A stretch of 64,000 nt of DNA from Nocardia terpenica (GTDB lineage: Bacteria > Actinomycetota > Actinomycetes > Mycobacteriales > Mycobacteriaceae), in the NCBI RefSeq assembly GCF_013186535.1, contig NZ_JABMCZ010000003.1, positions 744,001 through 808,000 of the forward strand. Direction: 5' to 3'. The translations under genes and the position numbers were made by a program. Position 1 is the stretch's first letter. Every line of letters begins with the position of its first letter. This document shows, piece after piece, positions 32,312 to 41,465 of the stretch. The notes beneath the pieces are model-generated. The model saw only the letters and a list, made by a program, of their open reading frames with translations, was not told where the DNA came from and did no database searches.

Positions 32312-32443
32312 ATGAATCGAGCGGTGAGCATGGGCGATGATCTGCGAGTAGCACGCGAAACGGCTGTCCGAATTCCTGCCCCGTCACCTCCGTTCGAGGT
32401 TTTCGAAACGAATGTTGCACGCGTCGTCGCCCGAACGAGGTAG
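32312..32443 (+). CDS. Small 43-residue protein, unknown
   Basis: MNRAVSMGDDLRVARETAV ... PPFEVFETNVARVVARTR, preceded by AGGGGG 5 nt before ATG 32312. No signal peptide and no family I recognise. It ends 22 bp before the YbaB-like gene and is probably co-transcribed with it. It is short, so only moderately supported. Confidence 0.45.
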   Translation: MNRAVSMGDDLRVARETAVRIPAPSPPFEVFETNVARVVARTR

Positions 32444-32465
32444 GGCATCGGAGGAGGCGACGCGA

Positions 32466-32831
32466 ATGACCTGGCGGCGCAAGCACTTCGACTCCCTTGG
32501 AGTGAAGGTGCGGCGTGCTCAGCTCGCGCTGGAGCGGGCCCGCGGAGTGGGCGAGGTGAACGGCGTGCGGGTCGTGGTCGACGCCAATTGCCATCTGGTG
32601 GCGGTATCGGTGCAGGACGAGGAGGCGCTGCTGGCCGCGTATCGCGCTGCGCTGCAAGATCTCGCGCCGCAGCTCGACGAGGCGATGCGTGAGGTCCGCG
32701 CCGACTCTCGGTTCACCTCCGTCTCCGCCCGCACCGAAGTCGATTCCGCGCGACTGGAAGCCGAGCGCAGGCAGTGCGCCGAGGAGTACTTCGACAGCGT
32801 GCGGCCGTACGGGCTCGAGGGTCTGTGGTGA
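32466..32831 (+). CDS. YbaB/EbfC-like protein
   Basis: 121 residues. The central part VGEVNGVRVVVDANCHLVAV, EEALLAAYRAALQDL follows the YbaB pattern (beta hairpin then helices), a family of nucleoid-associated proteins; in Nocardia and relatives many variants have other roles. GGAGGAGG is 8 nt before ATG 32466. The C-terminal 45 residues are charged helix. The assignment is from pattern only. Confidence 0.5.
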   Translation: MTWRRKHFDSLGVKVRRAQLALERARGVGEVNGVRVVVDANCHLVAVSVQDEEALLAAYRAALQDLAPQLDEAMREVRADSRFTSVSARTEVDSARLEAERRQCAEEYFDSVRPYGLEGLW

Positions 32832-32843
32832 CCGTGCGCCGCG

Positions 32844-35279
32844 CTAGCCGAGGGCGGCGAGCCAGCGGTCAACCGGGCCGAGGGTGACCAATCCGCTGCC
32901 CGCACCGGCGATTTCGCCCGCAGCCGGGCGGAGGCGGGCGTAGGCCCTTGCTATGGCCGTCGGGTCGTCCAATTCCAGGGCCACCGCCGCCTCCAGGCAG
33001 CACAGTGCCTCGTACATGAGGTCGGCGGGTGGTTCCGGGAGGGCGCGCAACGCCGCCCGAGCATCGGCTCGAGTACCCGAGCGGATGTGCAGGAAGGGTT
33101 CGATCCAGGGGCGGTAGGGGCCCCACTCCGCGTGCGGGTCGAGCTCGTCGGCCGCGTCCTGGGCCGAGCGGGTGCCGTCGGACAGGGACAGGCACAGCAG
33201 GGCCAGCGGGAGCAGGCCCCGTGCCACTCCGGGCATACCGGAACCGTCGAGCCTGGTGGCGGCCGCGCGATAGGCGGTCTCCGCCGCGGCGAGGTGTCCG
33301 GTTGCGGACAGCCGGAGGGCGCGGTACCAGTCGGTGAAAACCGTTGTGAGCGGCCGCTCATGGCGGGCGGCCAGGCGGTCGGCGGCGACGGCGTGGCGAT
33401 CGGCGGTGGCGAAGTCGCCGAGCGCACTGCGGGCCTGGATCCGGATCAGGTGGCCCAGGATCTCGAAGGTCGACAGCCCGTGCCGTTCGGACAGACCGAT
33501 GAGCTCCACGCCGATGCCGTCCCGCCGCCCCGCGAGCCCGGCCCGGGTGCACGACTGCATGAAGACGCCATTGAGCGCGAACGCCAGCAGCGTCGGATCA
33601 TCCAGGCGCCGCGCCGTCTCCTCCGCCAGCCGCGCCGCCTCGGGCCCACGCGGCGACCGCGTCCCCCGCATCTCCAACGCGATGGTGGCCAGCAGCCGAC
33701 ACCGCGCCGAGGCGTGAGATTCACTGTCCGGCAAAGCAATCAACGTCCGCTCCGCCGCCGCGACAATCCGCTCCGCCTCCCCCGGATCATCGCTGCGAGT
33801 CCAAATCGCAGGCACGTCATAGGCCCCGATCACCCGAGCCGTAAGCTCCGCATCCCCAATCTCCTCCGCCGCGGCAATAACCACCCCCCGATGCTCCCGA
33901 GCCGCCTCGAGCCCCCTCCCACCCGTCACCGCCAAACCCCGCAACAACCCCACCGTAGACTCCAACCGAGCCTGCGCCCCCTTCCCCACCACCCGGTCAT
34001 AAGCCGCAGCCGCCCAAGCCCAAACCTGTTCAGCCCCAACCGACTCGGTCCCCTTCGCCGCAGAGTCCCCACCCGTCGTCCCGCCACGCGTCCCACTCGT
34101 CGCCCCGGTGTCGGCCTCGCTTGTCTTCCCTGTGTCGGCCTCGCTTGTCTTCCGGGCGTCGTTCTCATTCGTCGTTTGGGCGTCGTTCTCACTCGTGATC
34201 CCGGCGTTGGTCTCGTTCGTGATCCCGGCGCCGTCTCCACTCGTGATCCCGGCGTGCTTTTGGCCGGGATCGCCTGCGGTAGAGTGGATTCCGGCCAAAA
34301 GCGTGCCGGAATCAAGGGGAGGAAGCGCGTCGGAATCACGAGGGTGAAGCGCGTCGGGACCACGAGGAGGAAACGCACCGGGACCACGAGGGGGAAGCGC
34401 ACCGGAATCACGGGGAGGAAACGTGCCGGGATCGCGAGGGGGAAGCGCACCGGAATCACGGGGAGGAAACGTGCCGGGATCGCGAGGGGAAAGCGCGCCG
34501 GAATGACGAGCGGGGCTTTCGGGTAGGTCCAAATGTGGGGCCTGGGTGAGGATGTCGGATTCCAGTTGGCGTAGTTTCCGGCTCGGGTCGAGGCCCAGTT
34601 GGTCGGCCAGGGTGGTGCGGGCGCGGCGGAGGACGGCTAGGGAATCGGCTTGGCGGCCGGTGCGGTAGAGGGCGAGGGCCAGGAGGCGCCAGGCTTCCTC
34701 GCGCCAGGGGTGGTCGGTCAGGTGGGCGTCGAGGTCGGGGATGGCCTCGGTTGGCAGGCCCAGGTCGAGGCGGACGGTGGCCAGGCGCTCGACGGCGTGT
34801 AATCGCAACTCCGCGAGGCGGGATCGCTCGCCGCGGACCCAATCCTCCTGGGCCACATCGGCATACGAGGGGCCGCGCCACAGGTGCAGGGCGTCTTCGA
34901 GGCGGGTGAGCGCCTGTTCGGGTGGCAGCGTGGCGGCGACGGCGGCCTCGAAGCGCCAGGCGTCCACGGCATCCGGCTCGGGGCGCAGCGCGTAGCCGGG
35001 GCCCTCGGTGACCAGTAGGCGGGCGGGGGCGCGTTTGGGGCGGTCGGGTTCCAGGACGCGGCGCAGATCGGCGACGAAGGTCCGGACCGCGCCGACCGCG
35101 CCGGCGGGCGGCTCCTCCCACAGGTCGGCCACCAGGCGCGAGACCGGGACCACGCGGCGGCGCGCCACCAGCAACCGGGCCAGCACCGCGCGGTGCCGCG
35201 GCCCCTTGAGCCCGAGCACACCACCGGCGGCGTCCCAGGCCACCACCGGTCCGAGAACGCCGAAAGTGACCCGATCCAT
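32844..35279 (-). CDS. AfsR/SARP-type regulator carrying an in-frame repeat insertion
   Basis: 811 residues. N-terminal OmpR-like DNA-binding domain (GLKGPRHRAVLARLLVARRR, GAVRTFVADLRRVL) and BTAD domain (HAVERLATVRLDLGLP, REEAWRLLALALYRTGRQADSL, DQLGLDPSRKL) to about residue 250. Then comes a low-complexity segment (about 256-410) made of repeats such as GTFPPRDSGALPPRDP and ITNETNAGITSENDA, encoded by the tandem arrays and two hairpins at 34086-34510. After that follows a helical TPR-like C-terminal half. There is no NB-ARC P-loop, unlike full AfsR. ATG 35279 has GGGAGG 5 nt upstream. Confidence 0.8.
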   Translation of the reverse strand: MDRVTFGVLGPVVAWDAAGGVLGLKGPRHRAVLARLLVARRRVVPVSRLVADLWEEPPAGAVGAVRTFVADLRRVLEPDRPKRAPARLLVTEGPGYALRPEPDAVDAWRFEAAVAATLPPEQALTRLEDALHLWRGPSYADVAQEDWVRGERSRLAELRLHAVERLATVRLDLGLPTEAIPDLDAHLTDHPWREEAWRLLALALYRTGRQADSLAVLRRARTTLADQLGLDPSRKLRQLESDILTQAPHLDLPESPARHSGALSPRDPGTFPPRDSGALPPRDPGTFPPRDSGALPPRGPGAFPPRGPDALHPRDSDALPPLDSGTLLAGIHSTAGDPGQKHAGITSGDGAGITNETNAGITSENDAQTTNENDARKTSEADTGKTSEADTGATSGTRGGTTGGDSAAKGTESVGAEQVWAWAAAAYDRVVGKGAQARLESTVGLLRGLAVTGGRGLEAAREHRGVVIAAAEEIGDAELTARVIGAYDVPAIWTRSDDPGEAERIVAAAERTLIALPDSESHASARCRLLATIALEMRGTRSPRGPEAARLAEETARRLDDPTLLAFALNGVFMQSCTRAGLAGRRDGIGVELIGLSERHGLSTFEILGHLIRIQARSALGDFATADRHAVAADRLAARHERPLTTVFTDWYRALRLSATGHLAAAETAYRAAATRLDGSGMPGVARGLLPLALLCLSLSDGTRSAQDAADELDPHAEWGPYRPWIEPFLHIRSGTRADARAALRALPEPPADLMYEALCCLEAAVALELDDPTAIARAYARLRPAAGEIAGAGSGLVTLGPVDRWLAALG
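34086..34510. repeat. Hairpin pair and 24-bp arrays inside a coding gene
   Basis: Left array of 24-bp units (about 34107-34250, GCGTCGTTCTCACTCGTGAT type), hairpin GATCCCGGC/GCCGGGATC (34245-34271), hairpin GATTCCGGC/GCCGGAATC in reverse orientation (34287-34313), and a right array of seven 24-bp units to 34493 (GCGCACCGGAATCACGGGGA type). Each unit is a multiple of three, so the AfsR-type frame stays open, whereas intergenic arrays use 22, 23 or 30 bp. Confidence 0.9.
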
Positions 35280-35381
35280 CCGCACCTCCCTGCGCTTGTC
35301 TCGCCGCAACGGTACTGATCGGATACTGATTCGAGGGCGGCAGAGTCGACATGTCCGAGTCACCCCGACGAAAGCAGCATC

Positions 35382-36257
35382 GTGACACCCACCATCCCCG
35401 GGTTCGACTACCAGCGCGTTCAGGTCGCCGACGGCGTCGCCCTACAGGCGGCGGTCGGCGGCTCCGGCAGCCCGATCGTGCTGCTGCACGGCTTCCCGCA
35501 GACCCATCTGATGTGGCGGCACGTCGCGGCCGACCTCGCCGCCGACCACACGGTCATCTGCCCCGACCTGCGCGGCTACGGCGCGAGCGACAAGCCCGCC
35601 GACACCGGCGACACCTACGCCAAGCGCACCATGGCCGCCGATATCGTCGCCCTGGCCCGCGCCCTCGGCCACGAGCGATTCGCGCTGGCGGGGCACGATC
35701 GCGGCGCGTTCGTCGCCATCCGCGCGGGACTCGACCACCCCGATGCCGTCACCCACCTGTGCAGCCTCGACGTCCTGCCCAACCTGGACTCCTGGGACGT
35801 GCTGCGCGGCACCGTCGGCATCGTCGGTTTCCACCTGTATCTGATGGCCCAGCCCCCCGGCCTGCCCGAGCGACTGATCGCCGCCGAGCCAGACGCCTTC
35901 TTCGGCCACTTCCTCGACATCTGGTCCCGCGACCCCGAGGCTGTTCCGGCCGATGTGCGCGCCGCCTACCTCGATGCCTGCCGGGGTGCCGTGACATCGA
36001 TCGTCGCCGACTATCGCGCCTCGGCGACCATGGATATCGAGCACGACCGGGCCGATCGCGATGCGGGCAACCGGCTGTCGATGCCGGTCACCGTCCTGCA
36101 ACAGGATTGGGGCGCAGCCCTCGGCTTCGACGCCGAGAAGCTGTGGCGCGCTTGGGCTTCGGACCTGTCCCACACCACCGTCACCTGCGGCCACTTCATG
36201 GCCGAGGAGGCCCCGGAGCAGATCGCATCGGAACTACGAAAGCTATTGTCTCGCTGA
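35382..36257 (+). CDS. Alpha/beta-hydrolase (epoxide hydrolase/haloacetate dehalogenase-like)
   Basis: 291 residues. HGFPQTHLMWRHV (oxyanion region), DLRGYGASDKP, nucleophile aspartate in GHDRGAFVA and histidine in CGHFMAEEAP. The Asp nucleophile with the following Arg is typical of epoxide hydrolases and fluoroacetate dehalogenases; other halide-binding residues are not clearly conserved, so the reaction is open. GTG 35382 starts the gene. It is followed after 24 bp by the dialkylglycine decarboxylase. Confidence 0.75.
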   Translation: MTPTIPGFDYQRVQVADGVALQAAVGGSGSPIVLLHGFPQTHLMWRHVAADLAADHTVICPDLRGYGASDKPADTGDTYAKRTMAADIVALARALGHERFALAGHDRGAFVAIRAGLDHPDAVTHLCSLDVLPNLDSWDVLRGTVGIVGFHLYLMAQPPGLPERLIAAEPDAFFGHFLDIWSRDPEAVPADVRAAYLDACRGAVTSIVADYRASATMDIEHDRADRDAGNRLSMPVTVLQQDWGAALGFDAEKLWRAWASDLSHTTVTCGHFMAEEAPEQIASELRKLLSR

Positions 36258-36281
36258 TGAGGCGGGCTTACCGTCGCGGCT

Positions 36282-37607
36282 ATGACTTCTTCCGCCGTCG
36301 AAAGCCGGTCGACCCGGGACTTCTGGGCCGATGCCGAGCGGCATCTGGTGCGCTACGCCGGTGCCGGTGACTTCACTCGCGAGATCATTACCCGGGCCGC
36401 CGGGAGCTTCGTCTACACCGAGAGTGGCCGGGAGATCCTGGATTTCACCTCCGGGCAGATGAGCGCGATTCTGGGGCATTCGCATCCGGAGATCGTCGCT
36501 ACCGTGCGGCGCCAGATCGGCGAGCTCGATCATCTGTTCAGCGGCATGCTGAGCCGCCCGGTCGTGGACCTGGCCCGACGCCTGTCCGAGACGCTGCCCG
36601 CGTCGCTGTCCAAGGCGCAGCTGCTGACCACCGGGGCCGAGGCGAACGAGGCGGCGATCCGGATGGCGAAGCTCGTCACCGGCAGGCACGAGATCGTCTC
36701 GTTCGCCCGGTCCTGGCACGGCATGACGCAGGCGGCGGCGAGCGCCACCTACAGCGCGGGGCACCAGGGGTACGGTCCCGGTGCGCCGGGAAACTTCGCC
36801 ATTCCCGTGCCCAATGCGTATCGGCCCGATTTCACCACTGCCACGGGCGAACTCGACTGGCGGCGGCAGCTCGACTTCGCCTTCGACCTGGTCGATGCGC
36901 AGTCGACCGGTAGCCTGGCCGCCTGCATCGTCGAGCCGATCCTGAGCTCCGGCGGCGTAATCGAGCCGCCCGCAGGGTATTTCGCGGCGCTGCGCGACAG
37001 GTGCCACGAGCGGGGGATGCTGCTGATTCTCGACGAGGCCCAGACCGGGCTGTGCCGCACCGGATCCTGGTACGCGTTCGAGCGCGACGGGATCGTGCCG
37101 GACATTCTCACGCTGTCCAAGACCCTCGGCGCGGGGCTGCCGCTGGCGGCCGTGCTGACCAGCGCGGAGATCGAGGAGCGGGCGCACGAACTCGGATATC
37201 TGTTCTTCACCACGCATGTCTCGGACCCGCTGGTCGCGGCCATCGGGAACACCGTACTGGATGTGCTGCACCGCGACCGGCTCGATGCTCGCGCGGCCGC
37301 GCTCGGTGATTTTCTGCGCACCGGCCTGCGGCGTCTCGCCGAGCGGCATGCGGTGGTCGGCGATATCCGCGGGCGCGGTCTACTGCTCGGTCTGGAGCTG
37401 GTAACGGATCGCGAAACAAAAACGGGCGCAGACGCGCTCGGCGCGCGGGTCACGCGGCGGTGTCTGGAGCTGGGCCTGCACATGAATATCGTTCAGTTGC
37501 CCGGCATGGGTGGGGTGTTCCGGATCGCGCCGCCGCTCACCGCTACGGAAGACGAGCTGGCGCTGGGGCTTTCGATTCTCGATCAGGCGCTGGAGGACTC
37601 CTTGTGA
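36282..37607 (+). CDS. dgdA: 2,2-dialkylglycine decarboxylase (class III PLP enzyme)
   Basis: 441 residues, strongly like the Pseudomonas (Burkholderia) cepacia enzyme: TTGAEANEAAIRMAKLVTG, SWHGMTQAAASATYSAG, EPILSSGGVIE, LLILDEAQTGLCRTG, PLP lysine in TLSKTLGAGLPLAA (Lys280) and HMNIVQLPGMGGVFRIAPP. It decarboxylates 2,2-dialkylglycines such as 2-methylalanine and transfers the amino group to pyruvate. It overlaps the convergent APC permease by 25 bp; the pair may take up and degrade an alpha-methyl amino acid. Confidence 0.85.
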   Translation: MTSSAVESRSTRDFWADAERHLVRYAGAGDFTREIITRAAGSFVYTESGREILDFTSGQMSAILGHSHPEIVATVRRQIGELDHLFSGMLSRPVVDLARRLSETLPASLSKAQLLTTGAEANEAAIRMAKLVTGRHEIVSFARSWHGMTQAAASATYSAGHQGYGPGAPGNFAIPVPNAYRPDFTTATGELDWRRQLDFAFDLVDAQSTGSLAACIVEPILSSGGVIEPPAGYFAALRDRCHERGMLLILDEAQTGLCRTGSWYAFERDGIVPDILTLSKTLGAGLPLAAVLTSAEIEERAHELGYLFFTTHVSDPLVAAIGNTVLDVLHRDRLDARAAALGDFLRTGLRRLAERHAVVGDIRGRGLLLGLELVTDRETKTGADALGARVTRRCLELGLHMNIVQLPGMGGVFRIAPPLTATEDELALGLSILDQALEDSL

Positions 37608-39079
37608 TCCAGGTGCGGTTCGTCGCCGAACACCCGCCGCATCTCCGGTAGCCGGGCCGGGTGTCGCATGTACAGGTAGACGAGCACGACAATCCCGACC
37701 AGACACCAGATTCCGATGATCAGGCCCGTCTCGCTCGACGGATAGGTCAGCGGCGTGACGAATTTCAGTGCCGAGGAACCGATCCCCATCGCGGTGAACC
37801 AGGCGGGCACGAACGCGGCGATGCCGAGAATCGGAATCACCAGGTGCAGCAGCCAATTGAATTCCGACCGCTGCCGCCGCAGATAGAACATGGTGCACGA
37901 CAGGTTGAACACCATGTAGGCGGCGATCATGACGCCCGATTGGATCGTGGCGAGGAAGATGAAGGCCGTATTCGGGCCGAAGTGGATGCCCACCGGCAGG
38001 CCGATGGCGAGCGTCACCAGCAGTTGGAAGACTATGCCGACGTGCGGTGAATTCCACCGGGGATGGGTGCGGGCCAGCGCGGCGGGCAGCAGCCCGATCC
38101 GGGACATGGCGAACCAGGTGCGCGTCGTCGCCAGGGTGGCGGCATTCCCATTGGCGAATGTCGAATTGAGAATGGCGAACAACACCAGCACCCAGCCGAC
38201 TCCCCACACATCGCGGCCGAGCGCAATCCACGGGCTCCCATTACCGAGCTCTCCGAAGCTCGCGTACCGGTGCGGCCCGAAGTACACATCGCCCGCGTAG
38301 GTGGTGAAGACGTAGAACACGCCGATGGCGCAGCACGACACCACGACGGCGATCGGGATGGCGCGGCGCGGATTACGGGCCTCCTCCGCCAACGGGGCCG
38401 AGGCTTCGAAACCGATGAACGCGAGGACGGTGTAGATCGACGCCGCGGCGACGCCGGTGAACCCGTGATAGCCCGGGACCGTCGCGAAATGCAGGGTGAA
38501 GACCGACCCGGTATTTCCCCCGCCCGCCCTGACCACGAGCCAGATTGCCAGCGCGAGAAATACGACGATCTCGAACAGCCCCAGCACGGTGCCCACCTTC
38601 GCGCTGACCTGCACGCCGCGATAGTTCAACAGCGCGATCGACACCGCCGCCGCGACCATGACCACGATCCAGGTCGCGGTGAACGGCCACCCGAACTCGT
38701 CGTGCATCACCGAGCCGACCAGATAACCGACGAGGATCGTGGTCGTCGGCCCCATCAGCGCCTCGACGAGCGCGTATCCCCAGCCGACCAGGAACCCGAT
38801 CGACGGGTGCAGGGCCTCGGCCGGGTAGGTGTAGATGCTCCCCGCCGACGGCAGATGCTTGGCAAGCTGTCCTATCGAGCTCGCGGCCAGCAGACACGCG
38901 ACCAACGCGAGCAGCACGGCGAGCGGCAGCGCACCCCCCGCATACCCCGCCCCGACCGCGATCGACAACGCCACCGCCCCCGCGGGCGCCATCGAGGTAA
39001 CGGATTGAAACAAGACCTCCCGCAGCCCGATAGCGCCTCGCGCCAACCCCGGAGCTGCGGTGGATTCGGCGGCTGCCAT
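37583..39079 (-). CDS. APC-family amino-acid/amine permease
   Basis: 498 residues with about 12 transmembrane segments. APC signatures: FQSVTSMAPAGAVALSIAVG, IGQLAKHLPSAGSIYTYPAEAL and FIGFEASAPLAEEARNPRRAIP. ATG 39079 has AAGGGGG upstream, in preference to 39187. It is convergent with the dialkylglycine decarboxylase and probably imports an amino acid or amine; substrate not resolved. Confidence 0.85.
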   Translation of the reverse strand: MAAAESTAAPGLARGAIGLREVLFQSVTSMAPAGAVALSIAVGAGYAGGALPLAVLLALVACLLAASSIGQLAKHLPSAGSIYTYPAEALHPSIGFLVGWGYALVEALMGPTTTILVGYLVGSVMHDEFGWPFTATWIVVMVAAAVSIALLNYRGVQVSAKVGTVLGLFEIVVFLALAIWLVVRAGGGNTGSVFTLHFATVPGYHGFTGVAAASIYTVLAFIGFEASAPLAEEARNPRRAIPIAVVVSCCAIGVFYVFTTYAGDVYFGPHRYASFGELGNGSPWIALGRDVWGVGWVLVLFAILNSTFANGNAATLATTRTWFAMSRIGLLPAALARTHPRWNSPHVGIVFQLLVTLAIGLPVGIHFGPNTAFIFLATIQSGVMIAAYMVFNLSCTMFYLRRQRSEFNWLLHLVIPILGIAAFVPAWFTAMGIGSSALKFVTPLTYPSSETGLIIGIWCLVGIVVLVYLYMRHPARLPEMRRVFGDEPHLDHKESSSA

Positions 39080-39179
39080 AGCCACCCCCTTCGTCTTCCG
39101 ACAACGACCGTGCGACCCCACACGACCAGATCGCCATTTTCCCCCGTTCGATCCGCCGAGGGAGGAGCATGCTGAATTT

Positions 39180-39902
39180 ATGCCCACCGACGAAATTTCC
39201 AGCCTGGCATCCAGCTTCGATTCCTACGCCGAGACGCTGCCCGGAACCGTAGGGCTGGCGTATGCCCCGGTCGGGGGCGAGCGGGTGGTGGCGCTGGGGG
39301 AGTGGCGCGGGGGCGTTGCCTGGTCGACCAGTAAGGTGCCGGTGGCGATCGCGGCCCTGCGAGCGGCCCCGGATGCCGCGAAAGACCGTGTGACAGCGGC
39401 CATTACCTGGTCGGACAACGCCGCCTCCGAGGAGCTGTGGTCGCTGCTCGGAGCCCCCGCCGACGCCGGTGCGGCGGTGGAGGCCGTCCTGCGCGAGGCC
39501 GGGGACCACCGCACGCGAGTGCAATCCCGGCGCGTCCGCCCGGAATACACCGCCTTCGGTCAGACGGAATGGAGCCTCACCCAACAGGCCCTGTTCACCG
39601 CCCACCTGCCCCACATAGCGACCGGGAGCGACGTTCTCGCGTTGATGCGAGCGCTTGTCCCCGAACATCACTGGGGATTGGCCCGGTTCCCCGGCGCGGC
39701 CACCAAGGCGGGGTGGGGGCCGGATGCGCGTGGGGCGCATATGGTTCGGCAGTTGGGCGTGATTCCGAACGGAGACGGGTGGACGGCCGTGACGGTGGGG
39801 GCCGATCCGGAGTCGGGGGGCTTCGAGGAGGGAATTGCATTGTTGGACAGGCTGTATGAGTGGGTGCAGGATCATCTCGGGCAGTTGCCCGCAGGGCGAT
39901 GA
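39180..39902 (+). CDS. Class-A beta-lactamase-like serine hydrolase
   Basis: 240 residues, no signal peptide. The three active-site motifs of the penicillin-binding fold are recognisable: STSK (WSTSKVPVAI), SDN (WSDNAASEEL) and KAG (ATKAGWG). The protein is shorter than true class A enzymes (about 290) and the omega-loop Glu is not evident, so it is probably not a resistance enzyme. GGGAGGAG lies 12 nt before ATG 39180. It has no BlaI-type operator although blaI is in the window. Confidence 0.65.
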   Translation: MPTDEISSLASSFDSYAETLPGTVGLAYAPVGGERVVALGEWRGGVAWSTSKVPVAIAALRAAPDAAKDRVTAAITWSDNAASEELWSLLGAPADAGAAVEAVLREAGDHRTRVQSRRVRPEYTAFGQTEWSLTQQALFTAHLPHIATGSDVLALMRALVPEHHWGLARFPGAATKAGWGPDARGAHMVRQLGVIPNGDGWTAVTVGADPESGGFEEGIALLDRLYEWVQDHLGQLPAGR

Positions 39903-39920
39903 CAGCCCGCGGACGGCTGG

Positions 39921-40469
39921 TTACCGAAAGACCAGCGGGAAGGGGCGGACCTCCGGGCCGCCGTGGTCGACGAGGAACGACCGGGCCACCCGCTGCCCCT
40001 CGAATTCGAACCAGTTGGCGGCCAGGTCCTTCAGGCTGTGCGCGGCGGCCAGCGCCGGTCGAACCACCTCGTCGGCGCGCTGCGTCAGGGCGGAGGTGTT
40101 CGCCGGATAGGCCACCGTCGGCCAGTCGGGTCGCACGGGGTGTTTGGACTTCGGCAGTCCCGCGACGTACTCGGTGAAAAGCGCATCGGCGGAATCGATT
40201 TCGGAACGCACGGCAGCGGCCATGGCATCGATGTCGAGCCGCCCCGCGGTGGTGATCCCTTCCGGAAGCCTCGGTTCGGCACTGCAATCGACGGCATAGT
40301 GCCCGTCCGTCAGAATCCCGATCTCGGTGGTTTGCCCGATATCCAGCACCCAGGCCCCCGACAACCGAGCCAGCCCCAGCCCCGGCCCGACGTCCACGTG
40401 CCACACGGCCAGACGGTTGTCGATGCGGTTGAGCACCGCGACGGTGAGAAGCTGGGATGTCGACGTCAT
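39921..40469 (-). CDS. Conserved hypothetical protein
   Basis: 182 residues, acidic, without signal peptide or membrane segments. Sequence stretches include LLTVAVLNRIDNRLAVWHVD, GHYAVDCSAEPRLPEGIT and SLKDLAANWFEFEGQRVARS. I do not recognise the family. It is convergent with the serine hydrolase (18 bp apart) and has good codon use throughout, so the gene is real. Confidence 0.6.
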   Translation of the reverse strand: MTSTSQLLTVAVLNRIDNRLAVWHVDVGPGLGLARLSGAWVLDIGQTTEIGILTDGHYAVDCSAEPRLPEGITTAGRLDIDAMAAAVRSEIDSADALFTEYVAGLPKSKHPVRPDWPTVAYPANTSALTQRADEVVRPALAAAHSLKDLAANWFEFEGQRVARSFLVDHGGPEVRPFPLVFR

Positions 40470-40557
40470 GGCCGTGACGGTACCGCCGATCGGTCCGACG
40501 GAGCTGCCCGACCCCCGAATCCCTTGGGCCGTAAGGAGATCGACGGTGCCGAGACGC

Positions 40558-41451
40558 TCAGACGATCATGACCCGACGTCCGCGGGTGTGCCCGGCCCGG
40601 CTGTTGATGTGTGCCGCCGCGGCATCGGCGAGCGGGTACGACTTCTCGACCGGGATGTGGAGCCTTCCGTGTGCGATGAGCCGTGCCGCCTCGGCGAGCG
40701 CTTCCGGCATGCTTCCGGCCACGCCGGAGAATCGGACGCCGTGCTCGGGTGCGCCGAGATCGGCGATGGAGATCACCCGCTGTGGATCGCCGGTCAGCTC
40801 GACGAGCTCGCGGATCACGCCCGTGCCTGCCAAGTCGAGGGCCGCGTCGACCCGGCCGAGCTGCCGTACCCGCTCGACCCAGCCCTCCCCGTATGTCGTG
40901 GCGACGGCACCCAGGCTGCGCAGATAGTCCTGATTCGCGGCCCCGGCCGTCCCGATCACGGCGATGCCGCGGTCGCGGGCGATCTGCAGGACCGCCGATC
41001 CGACTCCCCCCGACGCGCCGCTGACCAGCAGCGTCTGCCCGGGCCGCACACCGACCTGGCCGATGATGCGCAGCGCGGTCTCCACCACGGAGGGGTATCC
41101 GGCCGCCTCTTCGAAGGTCAGTCCCTCGGGCATGCGGGCCCAGGCCGACAGCACGGCGAACTCGGCGTAGGTGCTCGAGCCTTCGCCGAACACGTGATCG
41201 CCGACCTCGACCCCGTCGACACCCGCGCCGATCTCGTCCACCACCCCGGCGGCATCCAGCCCGACACTGGCGGGCAGCTCGATCGGATGTGCTTGCAGGA
41301 ACTGGCCTTCGCGGATCCGCCAGTCGACGGGGTTCACGCCCGCCGCCCGCACGGCAATGCGCACCTGGCCCGGACCCGCGTGGGGCTCCTCGGCATCCAC
41401 GAGTCGCAGCACATCCGGGCCGCCGAACTCGGCGAAGCTCACTTTCTTCAT
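40558..41451 (-). CDS. NADPH:quinone-reductase-like MDR oxidoreductase
   Basis: 297 residues, zinc-free medium-chain reductase. GroES-like part (GPGQVRIAVRAAGVNPVDWR, GLDAAGVVDEIGAGVDGVEVGD) and Rossmann part (LLVSGASGGVGSAVLQIARDRG). It reduces quinones or enones with NADPH. It is divergent from a TetR gene across a 70-bp gap that contains the dyad at 41466-41480, so TetR probably represses it. Confidence 0.85.
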   Translation of the reverse strand: MKKVSFAEFGGPDVLRLVDAEEPHAGPGQVRIAVRAAGVNPVDWRIREGQFLQAHPIELPASVGLDAAGVVDEIGAGVDGVEVGDHVFGEGSSTYAEFAVLSAWARMPEGLTFEEAAGYPSVVETALRIIGQVGVRPGQTLLVSGASGGVGSAVLQIARDRGIAVIGTAGAANQDYLRSLGAVATTYGEGWVERVRQLGRVDAALDLAGTGVIRELVELTGDPQRVISIADLGAPEHGVRFSGVAGSMPEALAEAARLIAHGRLHIPVEKSYPLADAAAAHINSRAGHTRGRRVMIV

Positions 41452-41465
41452 GCCGTCGACCGTAG

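Noticed and set aside
39180..39902. The serine hydrolase as the beta-lactamase controlled by BlaI
   Set aside because: No BlaI-type operator lies near it, there is no signal peptide and it is shorter than class A enzymes.
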